52,341 nucleotides of DNA from Glaciihabitans sp. (GTDB lineage Bacteria; Actinomycetota; Actinomycetes; Actinomycetales; Microbacteriaceae). The DNA lies in contig JAODMF010000026.1 of NCBI GenBank assembly GCA_025464095.1, forward strand, positions 1 to 52,341, read 5' to 3'. Below are positions 29,561 through 39,112 of this stretch, piece by piece. A model generated the notes under the pieces. That model saw only the letters and a program-made list of their open reading frames with translations, did not search any database and was not told the origin of the DNA. Each line of letters starts with the position of its first letter. The first letter of the stretch is position 1. The position numbers were made by a program, and so were the translations under genes.

Positions 29561-30444
29561 GGATACCGCAGCAGTTCGGTGACGGTGGCCTCGACCGACG
29601 TCCAGTCGTTCACAACCTGGTGATAGCCGAAATGGTGCACTCGTCGTCCGAGTTGCACGATCGCGGCGTCGCGCAGGCGGTTCTGGGCCAGCGTGTGGAA
29701 TTCATCGCCATCCAGCTCGATTGCCAGCCACCCGTTGAGGAGGATGTCGACGCGACCATCCCTGCCGCCGTTACCGATGCCAGGCATGGGCACCTGCAGT
29801 TCCACGGATCGGGCGAGGGGCGCCAGCCGTACCCGGGCCAGTGACTCGAGCCCGGACTCCGCGCGCGCATCCACTGTGCGGAGCGCACCGCGCAGCCGAT
29901 CGGGAAGCGCGACGGAAAGCGCGGTCACCCCGCGCTGGTCGAGCTGGCGGTTGTGCAGTGCGCTGTCGACGCAGGCGATGAACTGGTCGCGAGGAACGGC
30001 GCGGGCAGTGACGCTGAGCGCATCCACGACCGACACGCGCCATGACGGGTCCGTCCAGACCGGGTGCAGTTCGTTCGTCCAGTGCCGAACGAGGCCGGTC
30101 GGCGCGAAGTCCGGGGCTCGGTACCGGGCTATCGGGGTGGCAAGCACTTTGGGTCGCCCGACACTGTGGCGAGCTACCTGCACATGGATGCGGCGGTCGC
30201 CGCCATCCCAGATTCCGCAGCTGGCGAGGGCGGTTGGTCCGGTCAGTTTGCCGCGGTGGACGACAGCGAGGACAGCTGTCTGGCTCGCCGTGGGCGTGGC
30301 AACCCAGCCGCGCGTGACCCGGAACAGTTCCCCGGCCGTCACCGCGCGGGCGACGTCGCCCGGTGTGACGCCGTTGATCGACAGGTCGGCGACGCGGGCG
30401 AGGTAGCCGCTCGCCCTCAGCGCGGATTCGACATGGAGCCTCAT
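29542..30444 (-). CDS. DUF559 / AbiEi-antitoxin-like protein
   Basis: 300 residues. The N-terminal winged-helix-like part is of the AbiEi antitoxin type (LRASGYLARVADL...GVTPGDVARAVTAGELFRVTRGWVA). The C-terminal domain is of the Vsr/DUF559 PD-(D/E)XK-like fold (VDILLNGWLAIELDGDEFHT...QNRLRDAAIVQLG...). Genes of this type are widespread and multicopy in actinobacteria, with no proven function; no AbiEii toxin gene lies next to it. Its surroundings are unusually repeat-rich on both sides. ATG 30444 is preferred; upstream in-frame starts (for example GTG 30453) are possible. Confidence 0.7.
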   Translation of the reverse strand: MRLHVESALRASGYLARVADLSINGVTPGDVARAVTAGELFRVTRGWVATPTASQTAVLAVVHRGKLTGPTALASCGIWDGGDRRIHVQVARHSVGRPKVLATPIARYRAPDFAPTGLVRHWTNELHPVWTDPSWRVSVVDALSVTARAVPRDQFIACVDSALHNRQLDQRGVTALSVALPDRLRGALRTVDARAESGLESLARVRLAPLARSVELQVPMPGIGNGGRDGRVDILLNGWLAIELDGDEFHTLAQNRLRDAAIVQLGRRVHHFGYHQVVNDWTSVEATVTELLRYPPAGTN

Positions 30445-30544
30445 CCTGATCACCCTCCCGCACGTTGGTCGGGATGACGGTGTCTCGCCCTGCTCCGTGC
30501 GAGCCGGGTGATCTGCAGTAGCTGTGCAGGAGGGGTGCCTGCCC

Positions 30545-31165
30545 CTGCACCTCGCACCTGCACCGCGCGCCGCACCCCCGCACCCACCACCCGCACCCCG
30601 CAATTGCGCCCACACCCCGCACGTAATCCCCGCCCCGCCACCTCACAATCACCCCACCCACCCCAGCCCGCCACCCCACACCCATCTCACCAGCCCCCAC
30701 CCCACACCCACCTCACCAGCCCCCCAGCCCCGCATCCCGCCACCCGCCTCCGAAGGAATGTGGTGCCGACTCGCCGTCGAGGTTCCTTCCCTGGCGTGTG
30801 TGGGGGGAGATGTTCCTGAGCAGGTGACGCCCCGCGCCGCCTCACCTCGTCACCCCACTCCCGCCACCTCGCACCAGCCCCCGCCGCCCCTCACCCACCC
30901 ACCCCAGCCCGCGCATCCCACCACCCGCGCGGACTCGCACTCACCCCCCCCCGCATCCCGCAACAGCCGCCGCCTCACCCCCGCGCTCCGGAGGAATGTG
31001 GTGCGGACTCGCCGTCGAGGTTCCTTTGCTGGCGTGTGTGGGGGCAGATGTTCCTGAGCAGGGTGACGCCCGGCTCCGCTGCGCCATGCCACGTCGCCTG
31101 CCCTGCGCCCTGCCCTGCCCTGCGCCCCCGCCGCGCCGCCCACCCCCGCCCCGGCGCCGGGCGCA
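30545..31165. repeat. C-rich, G-poor tracts with two copies of an 84-bp direct repeat
   Basis: This covers most of the 748-bp gap between the DUF559 gene and mqo. Near-identical repeats lie at 30748-30831 and 30986-31070 (shared blocks include GGACTCGCCGTCGAGGTTCC-like and GGCGTGTGTGGGG, ending TGTTCCTGAGCAG...GTGACGCC). Each is preceded and followed by plus-strand tracts made almost only of C with A/T (30545-30747, 30832-30985, about 31071-31165). Open frames through it are proline-rich low complexity and not credible genes. The minus strand is accordingly G-rich. Confidence 0.8.
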
Positions 31166-31180
31166 CAGCACGGCTCCGCG

Positions 31181-31192
31181 TAAACTGTTTCG
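31181..31192 (+). promoter_or_regulatory. Leaderless promoter -10 of mqo
   Basis: TAAACT at 31181-31186, 6 nt, then GTG 31193; no ribosome-binding site. Confidence 0.55.
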
Positions 31193-32665
31193 GTGAGCAA
31201 ACCCATCGACGTCGCCCTCATCGGCGGCGGGATCATGAGCGCGACGCTCGGCACCCTTCTCAAGCAACTGCAGCCCGACTGGACGATCGAAATCTTCGAG
31301 CGCCTGCCAGCCGTCGCGCTGGAGAGTTCGAACCCGTGGAACAACGCGGGCACCGGCCACTCCGCGCTGTGCGAGCTGAACTACACGCCGCAGCGAACCG
31401 ACGGGTCCATCGACATCTCGAGCGCCGTCAAGGTGAACGAGCAGTTTCAGGTCTCGCGGCAGTTTTGGGCGCATCTTGTGGACATCGGTGCGCTGCCGCA
31501 TCCCGACGGGTTCATCAACTCGACCCCCCACATGAGCTTCGTCTGGGGAGACGACAACGTCGAGTACCTCCGCAAGCGCTGGGATGCGCTCAAGGACCAC
31601 CCGCTGTTCGAGGGCATGGAGTACAGCGAAGATGCGGCGGTCATCCGCTCATGGACGCCGCTGCTGATTCCCGGCCGGCTCAAGAGCCAGCCGATCGCGG
31701 CGACGCGCATCGCCGCCGGCACGGACGTCGACTTTGGCGCACTCACGCGACTGCTCACCTCCTACCTCACGGACAACGGCGCCATCCTGCACGTGGAGCA
31801 GCGCGTTCGGTCGATTCGCCGGCGACCGGACAAGACCTGGCGGGTCACCGTCCGCGACGAGATCGGCCTCACCCCGCGATACGTGGATGCGCGGTTCGTC
31901 TTCGTCGGTGCCGGCGGCGGCGCGCTGAGCCTGTTGCAGAAGTCGGGAATCAAGGAAATCCGTGGCTTCGGCGGGTTCCCGGTGAGCGGTGAATTTCTCC
32001 GCACCGACAACCCGGAGGTGGTCGCCAGGCACGACGCGAAGGTTTACGGCAAGGCCGCGGTGGGCTCGCCGCCGATGTCGGTGCCGCACCTCGACAAGCG
32101 TGTCGTCGACGGCAATGCCAGCCTGATGTTCGGCCCGTACGCCGGATTCAGCCCGAAGTTCCTCAAGACCGGTTCCTGGTTCGACCTGTTCGCTTCGATC
32201 CGCCCGCACAACCTCATCCCGATGATTGCGGCGGGCGCGAGCAACCTCGGACTGCTCCGGTACCTCATCGGCCAGCTGGTCGCGAGCAAGAGGGCCAAGT
32301 TCGCGGCGCTTCAGGAGTTCTTTCCCGACGGCGACCCGAGCGACTGGTACAGCATCACGGCTGGCCAGCGCGTGCAGGTGATCAAGAAGGATGCGAAAAA
32401 GGGCGGCGTACTGCAGTTCGGTACCGAGGTGGTCTCCGCGGCCGACGGCAGCATCGCCGGCCTGCTCGGCGCCTCGCCCGGCGCATCCACTGCCGTGCCG
32501 ATCATGCTCGGCCTGGTCGAGAAGTGCTTTCCGGAGCGGTTCCCCGCCTGGAAGCCGCAGATCGAGCGGATGGTGCCAAGCTTCGGTGCCCCACTCGCGG
32601 AGAACCCGCCGCTCGCCGCACGCACCCTGAAGGCGACCGCGGAGGCGCTGGCTATCGCGAACTGA
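31193..32665 (+). CDS. mqo: Malate:quinone oxidoreductase
   Basis: 490 residues, the usual length. The FAD-binding N terminus is DVALIGGGIMSATLG, with WNNAGTGHSALCELNYTP shortly after, and GASPGASTAVPIML near the C terminus. A membrane-associated flavoprotein that oxidises malate to oxaloacetate and passes electrons to menaquinone in the TCA cycle; no lipid-soluble helix is present. GTG start, leaderless. Confidence 0.96.
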   Translation: MSKPIDVALIGGGIMSATLGTLLKQLQPDWTIEIFERLPAVALESSNPWNNAGTGHSALCELNYTPQRTDGSIDISSAVKVNEQFQVSRQFWAHLVDIGALPHPDGFINSTPHMSFVWGDDNVEYLRKRWDALKDHPLFEGMEYSEDAAVIRSWTPLLIPGRLKSQPIAATRIAAGTDVDFGALTRLLTSYLTDNGAILHVEQRVRSIRRRPDKTWRVTVRDEIGLTPRYVDARFVFVGAGGGALSLLQKSGIKEIRGFGGFPVSGEFLRTDNPEVVARHDAKVYGKAAVGSPPMSVPHLDKRVVDGNASLMFGPYAGFSPKFLKTGSWFDLFASIRPHNLIPMIAAGASNLGLLRYLIGQLVASKRAKFAALQEFFPDGDPSDWYSITAGQRVQVIKKDAKKGGVLQFGTEVVSAADGSIAGLLGASPGASTAVPIMLGLVEKCFPERFPAWKPQIERMVPSFGAPLAENPPLAARTLKATAEALAIAN

Positions 32666-32699
32666 GCCGGTTGGCCACCAGCACCGAGCGGGCGCGGCG

Positions 32700-34139
32700 A
32701 TGCGCGCGTGTCGCGAGGTGTTGAATGGAGCAGTGCCGTTGCCGTCGCTGCTCGATCCCGATCGCCTGTTTCCCAGCGATCCCGCAAGCCGCGAGATCGC
32801 GCGTGAGCTGTACGCCTCCGTTGCTGCGCTGCCGATCCTCTCGCCGCACGGACACGTCGATGCGGCCGTGCTGCTCGACAATGAGCCGTTCGCAGATGCC
32901 GCCGAGTTGCTGGTTCGGCACGACCACTACGTCACGCGGCTGCTTCACGCCGCAGGGATCGAACTCAGCGCTCTCGGGCTTCCGGATGCCGACGCGCCGG
33001 GCGCCGTCGCGCCCGCTCGCGAAATCTGGCGCACCTTCAGTCGCAACTGGCGTCTGTTCGCCGGGACGGCATCCGGGTACTGGCTGAACGACCAGCTGGT
33101 TCGCATTCTGGGCGTCGATGAGCACCCGAGTGCGGAGAACTCCGACGCGGTGTTCGACCGGATCGCCGCTCGACTCGCGGCGCCCGAGTTCCGTCCTCGC
33201 GCCCTATTCGACAGCTTCGGCATCGAGGTGCTCGCCACCACCGACGACCCACTGGATGACCTCAGCGCGCATGCGGCGCTCGCCGCCGACTCGACCTTCC
33301 GCGGCCGCGTGCTGCCCACCTTCCGTCCCGACGCCTACCTCGACCCGGCGGATGCGGGATGGGCCGAGCGCATCGAGGCGCTCACCCTTGGTCGCACCTC
33401 GTACGTCGCATACCTCGACTCGCTGGCCGCGCGACGCCAGTACTTTATCCAGCACGGCGCGGTCGCCGCCGATCACGGAGTCGTGCAGCCGCTGACGATC
33501 GACCTCTCGCCCTCCGACGCGCAGGCGCTGTTCGACTGTGGCATGGCCGGCACGCTGGATGGCGCCGAGGCCCGCGCCTTCTCCGCGCACATGCTCCTGG
33601 AGATGGCGCGCATGAGCGTCGAAGACGGACTCGTCATGACCGTCCACGCCGGCGTGCACCGCAACCACAGCAGCGAGACCCACCGCCGCTTCGGCCCCGA
33701 CACCGGCCACGATTTGCCCGTCGCGACCAACTGGGTCGAATCCCTGCATCCACTACTCGAACGGTTCGGCAACCGTGCCGACTTTCACCTGGTGCTGTTC
33801 GGCGTCGATGAGACCGCGTACTCGCGCGAGATCGCGCCCATGGCGGGCTTTTACCCGAGCGTCTACGTGGGGGCGCCATGGTGGTTCCTGGACGCGCCGG
33901 ATGCCGTGCTGCGCTTTCGCGCGGCCGTCACCGAGACGGCGGGCTTCTACCGGGGCTCGGGGTTCGTGGATGACACACGCGCGTTCCTCTCCATTCCTAC
34001 CCGCCACGACATGTCGAGGCGCCTCGAGGCGGCATTCCTTGCCCGCCTGGTTCGCGAGGGGCGAGTGGATGTCGCATCCGCCGCCAGCATTCTGCACGAC
34101 CTCGTCGACACCCTGCCCCGCCGGGTCTTCAACCTGTGA
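32700..34139 (+). CDS. uxaC: Glucuronate isomerase
   Basis: 479 residues. Metal-dependent TIM-barrel isomerase converting D-glucuronate to D-fructuronate (and galacturonate to tagaturonate). It shows LPILSPHGHVDA near the N terminus, TNWVESLHPLLERFGNRADFH and the C-terminal GFVDDTRAFLSIPTRHDMSRR. ATG 32700 is used, though a start near 32734-32740 after GGAG is possible. First gene of the uxaC-uxuB-manD operon, 34 bp after mqo. Confidence 0.94.
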   Translation: MRACREVLNGAVPLPSLLDPDRLFPSDPASREIARELYASVAALPILSPHGHVDAAVLLDNEPFADAAELLVRHDHYVTRLLHAAGIELSALGLPDADAPGAVAPAREIWRTFSRNWRLFAGTASGYWLNDQLVRILGVDEHPSAENSDAVFDRIAARLAAPEFRPRALFDSFGIEVLATTDDPLDDLSAHAALAADSTFRGRVLPTFRPDAYLDPADAGWAERIEALTLGRTSYVAYLDSLAARRQYFIQHGAVAADHGVVQPLTIDLSPSDAQALFDCGMAGTLDGAEARAFSAHMLLEMARMSVEDGLVMTVHAGVHRNHSSETHRRFGPDTGHDLPVATNWVESLHPLLERFGNRADFHLVLFGVDETAYSREIAPMAGFYPSVYVGAPWWFLDAPDAVLRFRAAVTETAGFYRGSGFVDDTRAFLSIPTRHDMSRRLEAAFLARLVREGRVDVASAASILHDLVDTLPRRVFNL

Positions 34140-35440
34140 GCGCGGTCCTTACCCGACGAGCGGTGGCGGAGAAGACGGGTTCGCCAGCGGTCGTGCCGCC
34201 CATCCGCATCGTGCACCTCGGTCTCGGCGCCTTCGCGCGCTCCCATCAGGCCTGGTACACCGCGCGGGCGGGCGACTCCGCGAACTGGGGCATCGCCGCG
34301 TTTACCGGACGCAGCCCGACCGCGGCGATCGCGCTCAGCCGCCAGGACGGCCTGTTCACACTGATCGAGCGGGCGGCCGACGGCGACACGGCCGAACTGG
34401 TCGGCAGCATCGTCGAGGCGAACGACGGCGCGAATGTGGCCCGCCTCGTCGAGCTGCTGGCCGAGCCGACCACCGCGATCGTCACCCTCACCCTGACCGA
34501 GGCGGGCTACCGGCTGACCGCGGCGGGCGATCCGGACCTGACCGACGCGGAGATGATGGCCGATCTCGCCGCCCTGAACACGGGCGACGATCCCACGACG
34601 CCCGTTGGCCGTCTCGCCGTCGGCCTGATCGCTCGGTACCGGGCAGGTGCAGCGCCGATCGCGATCGTCCCGTGCGACAACGTTCCCGGCGTCGGCCCAT
34701 GGCTGCGCAGGGGCGTGGTCGCGCTCGTGCAACCAGCCGACCCGGATGCCGCGGCCTGGATCGCCACGGAGGTCGCCTTCGTGAGTACCTCCGTCGATCG
34801 CATCACACCCGCGACGACGACCGGCGATCTCGCGATTGCCAAGCAACTCACCGGATGGGCCGACGCTGCTCCCGTGGTGACCGAGCCCTTCACCGACTGG
34901 ATCCTCGAGGGCGAGTTTCCTGCTGGCCGTCCGCGCTGGGAAGACTCAGGTGCGCGTTTCGTCGCCGATGTCGGACCGTTCGAGCGCCGCAAGCTCTGGC
35001 TGCTCAACGGGGGCCACTCGCTGCTCGCCTACCGCGGTATCGAGCGCGGCCACTCGACCGTGTTCGAAGCGTGGGCCGACGGCATCCTGAAGACCGAGGT
35101 CGAGCAGCTCTGGGTCGAGGCGCGAGCGGTGCTCGACCTGGCCCCGGCCGACGTCGACGAGTGGCTCGCGGCGGTGCGGCTGCGCTGGCAAAACCCGCGC
35201 ATCGAACACCGGTTGAGCCAGATCGCGCAGGGCGGCGAGCAGAAGATCCCGGCGCGCATCCATGCTGTCGCAGCGGCCAGGCGGGCGGCCGGCCTCCCCG
35301 CGGGTGAAGCGGGGTCACGCGTCATCGCCGCGTGGGAGCGTTACCGACAGGTCGAACAACAGAACCGACAGGTTGAACAACAGAACCGACAGTTCGAACA
35401 ACAGAACCGACAGATCCAACAGAGTGGAGAAGCGCAGTGA
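34136..35440 (+). CDS. uxuB: Mannitol dehydrogenase family protein, fructuronate reductase
   Basis: 434 residues. NAD-dependent long-chain polyol dehydrogenase with [15 protein letters not shown] at the N terminus and the catalytic KLWLLNGGH motif (K-x4-N-x2-H) in the C-terminal domain. Reduces D-fructuronate to D-mannonate, the step between its two operon neighbours. GTG overlaps the uxaC stop and its own stop overlaps manD, both as GTGA. The last 30 residues are four RQ(V/F/I)EQQN heptads encoded by a 21-bp tandem repeat and are probably not part of the fold. Confidence 0.92.
   Translation: MSAVLTRRAVAEKTGSPAVVPPIRIVHLGLGAFARSHQAWYTARAGDSANWGIAAFTGRSPTAAIALSRQDGLFTLIERAADGDTAELVGSIVEANDGANVARLVELLAEPTTAIVTLTLTEAGYRLTAAGDPDLTDAEMMADLAALNTGDDPTTPVGRLAVGLIARYRAGAAPIAIVPCDNVPGVGPWLRRGVVALVQPADPDAAAWIATEVAFVSTSVDRITPATTTGDLAIAKQLTGWADAAPVVTEPFTDWILEGEFPAGRPRWEDSGARFVADVGPFERRKLWLLNGGHSLLAYRGIERGHSTVFEAWADGILKTEVEQLWVEARAVLDLAPADVDEWLAAVRLRWQNPRIEHRLSQIAQGGEQKIPARIHAVAAARRAAGLPAGEAGSRVIAAWERYRQVEQQNRQVEQQNRQFEQQNRQIQQSGEAQ
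35343..35420 (+). repeat. 21-bp coding tandem repeat at the 3' end of uxuB
   Basis: Units at 35343-35363, 35364-35384 and 35385-35405 (ACCGACAG-GTCGAACAACAGA type) plus a degenerate fourth. They encode heptads [26 protein letters not shown]. Being in frame, copy-number change would only lengthen or shorten a helical tail. Confidence 0.9.
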
Positions 35441-36675
35441 AAATCGACAGGGCAGAAGTCATTGTCACGAGCCCGGACCGCAACTTCGTCACGCTGAAGC
35501 TCACGACCGACGACGGGCTGACGGGGCTCGGGGACGCGACCCTCAACGGCCGCGAGCTGGCCGTCGTCAGCTACCTCGCTGATCACGTCGTTCCGCTGCT
35601 GATCGGCCGGGATGCGCACGCCATCGAAGACACCTGGCAGTTTCTGTACCGCAGTGCCTACTGGCGCCGCGGACCCGTGACGATGGCTGCGATCGCCGCC
35701 GTCGACGTCGCGCTCTGGGACATCAAGGCGAAGGCCGCGGGGATGCCGCTCTACCAGTTGCTCGGGGGAGCGAGCCGCACCGGTCTGCTCGCCTACGGGC
35801 ACGCGAGCGGCAAGGACGTGCCGGAGCTGTTCGACTCCGTGCGCAGTCACCTCGAGCAGGGCTACAAGGCGATCCGAATCCAGACCGGCGTGCCCGGACT
35901 GCGCGCGATTTACGGTGTCGCGTCCAACGTCACGGTGGCGGGCAACGAGGGCAAGCGCTACGACCACGAGCCCGCCCAGCGTGCGCCGTTGCCGGTCGAG
36001 GAGGACTGGGATACGCGCGCGTACCTCACCCACCTCCCCGGTGTCTTCGAGGCGGTGCGCAGCGAGTTCGGCCCGGACATCCCGCTGCTGCATGACGGCC
36101 ACCACCGGATGACGCCCATCCAGGCCGCTCGGCTCGGCAAGGCGCTGGAACCCTATGACCTGTTCTGGCTCGAGGACTGCACGCCGGCCGAAAACCAGGA
36201 CGCCCTGAGGCTGGTGCGCCAGCACACCACGACACCCCTTGCCATCGGCGAGGTCTTCAACACGGTCTGGGACTACCAGACCCTCATCACCGAGCAACTC
36301 ATCGACTACGTCCGCAGCGCGGTCACGCACACCGGCGGGATCTCGGCGCTGCGCAAGATTCTCGACTTCGCCGCCCAGTACCAGATCAAGTCGGGGATGC
36401 ACGGACCGACCGACATCTCGCCGGTCGGCATGGCTGCGGCGATGCACCTGGGGCTCGCCATCCACAACTTCGGGATTCAGGAGTACATGAAGCACGGGGC
36501 GCTGACCGACAGTGTTTTCCAGCAGTCGTTCACCTGGAGCGATGGCCTGCTGCACCCGGGCGACAAGCCAGGTATCGGCGTCGAACTCGACACGGACGAG
36601 GCCGGCAAGTACCCGTACCAGACCGCGTACCTGCCCTACAATCGCCTCGCCGACGGCACCGTGCACGACTGGTAG
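35437..36675 (+). CDS. manD: D-mannonate dehydratase (ManD, enolase superfamily)
   Basis: 412 residues. Converts D-mannonate to 2-keto-3-deoxygluconate, completing glucuronate entry. Enolase-superfamily features: [24 protein letters not shown], metal/catalytic segments [21 protein letters not shown] and IGEVFNT, and [14 protein letters not shown]. The ManD-type DGHHR and long loop with RGPVTMAA support high-efficiency mannonate dehydratase over the RspA-like low-activity group, but this needs activity data. KDG kinase and aldolase are not in the window. Confidence 0.9.
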   Translation: MKIDRAEVIVTSPDRNFVTLKLTTDDGLTGLGDATLNGRELAVVSYLADHVVPLLIGRDAHAIEDTWQFLYRSAYWRRGPVTMAAIAAVDVALWDIKAKAAGMPLYQLLGGASRTGLLAYGHASGKDVPELFDSVRSHLEQGYKAIRIQTGVPGLRAIYGVASNVTVAGNEGKRYDHEPAQRAPLPVEEDWDTRAYLTHLPGVFEAVRSEFGPDIPLLHDGHHRMTPIQAARLGKALEPYDLFWLEDCTPAENQDALRLVRQHTTTPLAIGEVFNTVWDYQTLITEQLIDYVRSAVTHTGGISALRKILDFAAQYQIKSGMHGPTDISPVGMAAAMHLGLAIHNFGIQEYMKHGALTDSVFQQSFTWSDGLLHPGDKPGIGVELDTDEAGKYPYQTAYLPYNRLADGTVHDW

Positions 36676-36687
36676 CAGCGCTCCGTC

Positions 36688-36716
36688 TTGACACACATTC
36701 GAACGTGTGTTCGAAT
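36688..36716 (+). promoter_or_regulatory. LexA/SOS box overlapping a leaderless promoter
   Basis: TTGACA (36688-36693), 17-nt spacer and TCGAAT (36711-36716) form a promoter, with 6 nt left to ATG 36723. The perfect actinobacterial SOS box TCGAACGTGTGTTCGA (36699-36714) covers the spacer and -10, so LexA would directly occlude RNA polymerase. Confidence 0.85.
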
Positions 36717-36722
36717 CGACGC

Positions 36723-37775
36723 ATGCGCTGGAAGAGCCAGGAACTCAACGTCGAGACCGACGAAGCCCTGCCCGGTCTCGCTCGCCTCAACAATCTCGTG
36801 CGGTCCGTTCGCACCCCCGAGTTCGCGGGAATCGTGTTTCACGAGGTACTCGCCAAGAGCGCGCTGAACCACGTGCCGAGTGCCAGCGCGCTGCCGTTCG
36901 GCTGGACCATCAACCCGTATCGAGGATGCAGCCACGCCTGCGTCTACTGCTTCGCCCGGTCGACCCACACCTACCTCGATCTCGATGCCGGTCACGACTT
37001 CGACAGCCAGATCATCGTCAAGATCAATGTGGCCGAGGTGTTGCGACGCGAGCTCGCCAAGCCGAGCTGGGGGCGGCATCCCGTCGCCCTGGGAACGAAC
37101 ACCGACCCGTACCAGCGGGCCGAGGGGCGCTATGAGCTGATGCCCGGCATCATCGCGGCGCTCGCCGACAGTGGTACGCCGTTCAGCATCCTGACCAAGG
37201 GCAGCCTCGTGCGTCGCGACCTGCCCGCGCTGGTGGCGGCCAATGAGGTGGTGCCGGTTGACCTGTCGATGTCCATCGCGGTGTACGACGAGGAGCTGCA
37301 GAGGGCGGTCGAGCCCGGCACTCCATCGACCCAGGCCCGCCTGGCGACGGTCCGCGCGGCTCGGGATGCCGGCATCCCGGTCACCGTTTTTCTCATGCCG
37401 ATACTGCCCTACCTGACCGATACCCGGACACACCTGGATGACGCGCTCGCGCGAATCGCGGAGGCCGGGGCATCCGGGGTCCTGCACACCGCCCTGCACC
37501 TGCGCCCGGGTGTGAAGGAGTGGTTCATGGAGTGGTTGGCTCAGACGCACCCGGAGCTGGTGCCGCGTTATCGGGCGATGTATGGCGGCGGCGCGTACGC
37601 GCCGAAGGACTATCGCGCCTGGCTCGCGGCGAAGATCTCCCCGCTGATGCGTAAACACGGCCTCGCGCGCGGCCTTGAGGAGCCCGCTACCGGCACACTG
37701 CGGTCACGGGCTCTCCGCACACCCCGCGATTTGGGGGCATTGCAGGAGATTGGACCCTCGCCAACCCTGTTCTAA
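36723..37775 (+). CDS. Radical SAM protein, Rv2578c type (spore-photoproduct-lyase-like)
   Basis: 350 residues. The radical SAM cluster is C69-x3-C73-x2-C76 in NPYRGCSHACVYCFAR, followed by a TIM-barrel-like region with GTNTDPYQRAEG and ILTKGSLVRRDLP. M. tuberculosis Rv2578c, the closest named relative I recognise, is also LexA-regulated. The role is unknown; relation to spore photoproduct lyase suggests DNA damage repair, but the organism is not expected to make spores. ATG 36723 is preferred to GTG 36705, which lies inside the SOS box. Confidence 0.87.
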   Translation: MRWKSQELNVETDEALPGLARLNNLVRSVRTPEFAGIVFHEVLAKSALNHVPSASALPFGWTINPYRGCSHACVYCFARSTHTYLDLDAGHDFDSQIIVKINVAEVLRRELAKPSWGRHPVALGTNTDPYQRAEGRYELMPGIIAALADSGTPFSILTKGSLVRRDLPALVAANEVVPVDLSMSIAVYDEELQRAVEPGTPSTQARLATVRAARDAGIPVTVFLMPILPYLTDTRTHLDDALARIAEAGASGVLHTALHLRPGVKEWFMEWLAQTHPELVPRYRAMYGGGAYAPKDYRAWLAAKISPLMRKHGLARGLEEPATGTLRSRALRTPRDLGALQEIGPSPTLF

Positions 37776-37791
37776 CCCAAATAGGGATGCA

Positions 37792-37797
37792 TAGACT
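37792..37797 (+). promoter_or_regulatory. Possible -10 for the sensor kinase operon
   Basis: TAGACT between the radical SAM gene and the kinase, giving a leader of about 97 nt before GTG 37901. Confidence 0.35.
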
Positions 37798-37900
37798 GTT
37801 CGGTGCACGGACCCTGGTGACTGACCCGAAGCTTTACCAGGAACCTCGGGACGATGCAGCCGTGATTGTCGCCGTTTCGCGCTTGCCCGAGGGAGACCGC

Positions 37901-39112
37901 GTGTCGCTGGGTCAACCGAACCATCTTGGTGTCCAGAGCATGAGCCGCGCGTTCAGCACGTTTGCCCACGTCGCGGGGTACGTCTGCCTGACCGGGTCAT
38001 TTCTCATGGCGGCGGGGTACCAGTCCGCCGACCCGGCACTCGGTCTCTGGCCAGCGCTCGCTGGCCTTGCGGCCATGATCGCCAGCCTCTGGGTGCTCGA
38101 CCGCAAGCGGACGGTGCTGTGGGCGAGTGCTTTCCTCGTCGTCGGCGGCCTTGTCATGTTCTTCGTGGCGGTATCGGTGTTTGCTGGAATCCCGGACCAG
38201 GCGAGCACGAATTCGGAGCTGCTGTCGTTGGTGAAATACTCGCTGATCCTGGTCGGCGGAGCAGGTATCGGCATCGCGCGTGGGATCATCTGGTCGGTTG
38301 CCGGTTTCGTCGTGGCCGAAGGCGTGACGCTGGGAGCGGCACTGGTTGCGGGCGGACGCATCGAGGCCGACGTCAGCGCGATCATCGGGGTCATCCTCGT
38401 TGTCGCCGTGTATGCCTTTGTCGGTGTCACCGGGCGGTACGGCAGTGCGGTGCAGCCGCGGCTCAATCGCGCGGCTCTCGACGAGCACGTGTCGGGATTG
38501 CGCAACCGCGTCGAGCAGCGGGCGGCGGCGCTCATGCACGACACGGTGCTCGGGCATCTCGCCGGAATCGCCACGGCGAGCGGCGAACTGAGCGCGGAGC
38601 TGCGCACGCAGATCGAACGCGACCTGCAGGTGCTGGTCGGCGAGGAGTGGCTCAGCGACCCGACTCCGGAGTTTCAGACACAGGCGTCGAGCGACTGGCG
38701 GCGCAGCGCCCTGTACTCCGCCATCGAGGAGGGCCGCTCGCTCGGGCTGCAGATCGATGTGACGGGCGAGCTGTCCGCGGTGAATCGGCTCGACAGCAGC
38801 CGAGGACTCGCGCTGGGTCTCGCCACCAAGCAGTGCCTCGTCAACGTGCTGAAGCACGCGCAGGTCGACCGCGCCGAGATCGTCGTCGTCGGTTCGGAGT
38901 CGGATGTCTGCGTCATGGTCGTCGACTCTGGGCGAGGGTTCTCGGCGGACGAGGTTGGCGCCGACCGCCTGGGCCTCCGGCAGTCGGTACGCCGCCGCAT
39001 CGAGGCGGTGGATGGCGACGTGCAGGTGTGGTCGACGCTTGGGCGGGGCACGTCGGTCATGATCCGCGTGCCCACCATCGAATCCATGGATGCCGTGCAG
39101 GCCCATGACTGA
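37901..39112 (+). CDS. Sensor histidine kinase, HisKA_3-like
   Basis: 403 residues with six or so N-terminal membrane helices (about 20-178) and no recognisable extracellular domain. An H-box follows (ALMHDTVLGHLAGI, His213), then an N-box LVNVLKHAQVDRAEI and G-box VVDSGRGFSADEVGADRLGLRQS of the HATPase domain. This is the NarL/DesK-type kinase layout. GGGAG lies 5 nt before GTG 37901, hence this start rather than ATG 37787. Overlaps the next gene by 8 bp. The stimulus is unknown. Confidence 0.82.
   Translation: MSLGQPNHLGVQSMSRAFSTFAHVAGYVCLTGSFLMAAGYQSADPALGLWPALAGLAAMIASLWVLDRKRTVLWASAFLVVGGLVMFFVAVSVFAGIPDQASTNSELLSLVKYSLILVGGAGIGIARGIIWSVAGFVVAEGVTLGAALVAGGRIEADVSAIIGVILVVAVYAFVGVTGRYGSAVQPRLNRAALDEHVSGLRNRVEQRAAALMHDTVLGHLAGIATASGELSAELRTQIERDLQVLVGEEWLSDPTPEFQTQASSDWRRSALYSAIEEGRSLGLQIDVTGELSAVNRLDSSRGLALGLATKQCLVNVLKHAQVDRAEIVVVGSESDVCVMVVDSGRGFSADEVGADRLGLRQSVRRRIEAVDGDVQVWSTLGRGTSVMIRVPTIESMDAVQAHD

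Noticed and set aside
29542..30444. Type IV toxin-antitoxin pair (AbiE)
   Set aside because: The N terminus is AbiEi-like but no nucleotidyltransferase-type AbiEii toxin gene is adjacent, and the C terminus is DUF559-like.
30524..31057. A 177-codon proline/histidine-rich open frame
   Set aside because: Produced by the C-rich tracts; contains no folded-domain pattern and no convincing start.
36723..37775. Calling the radical SAM protein a spore photoproduct lyase
   Set aside because: Only the cluster motif and general layout are shared; the closer known relative is the LexA-controlled Rv2578c type of unknown function.
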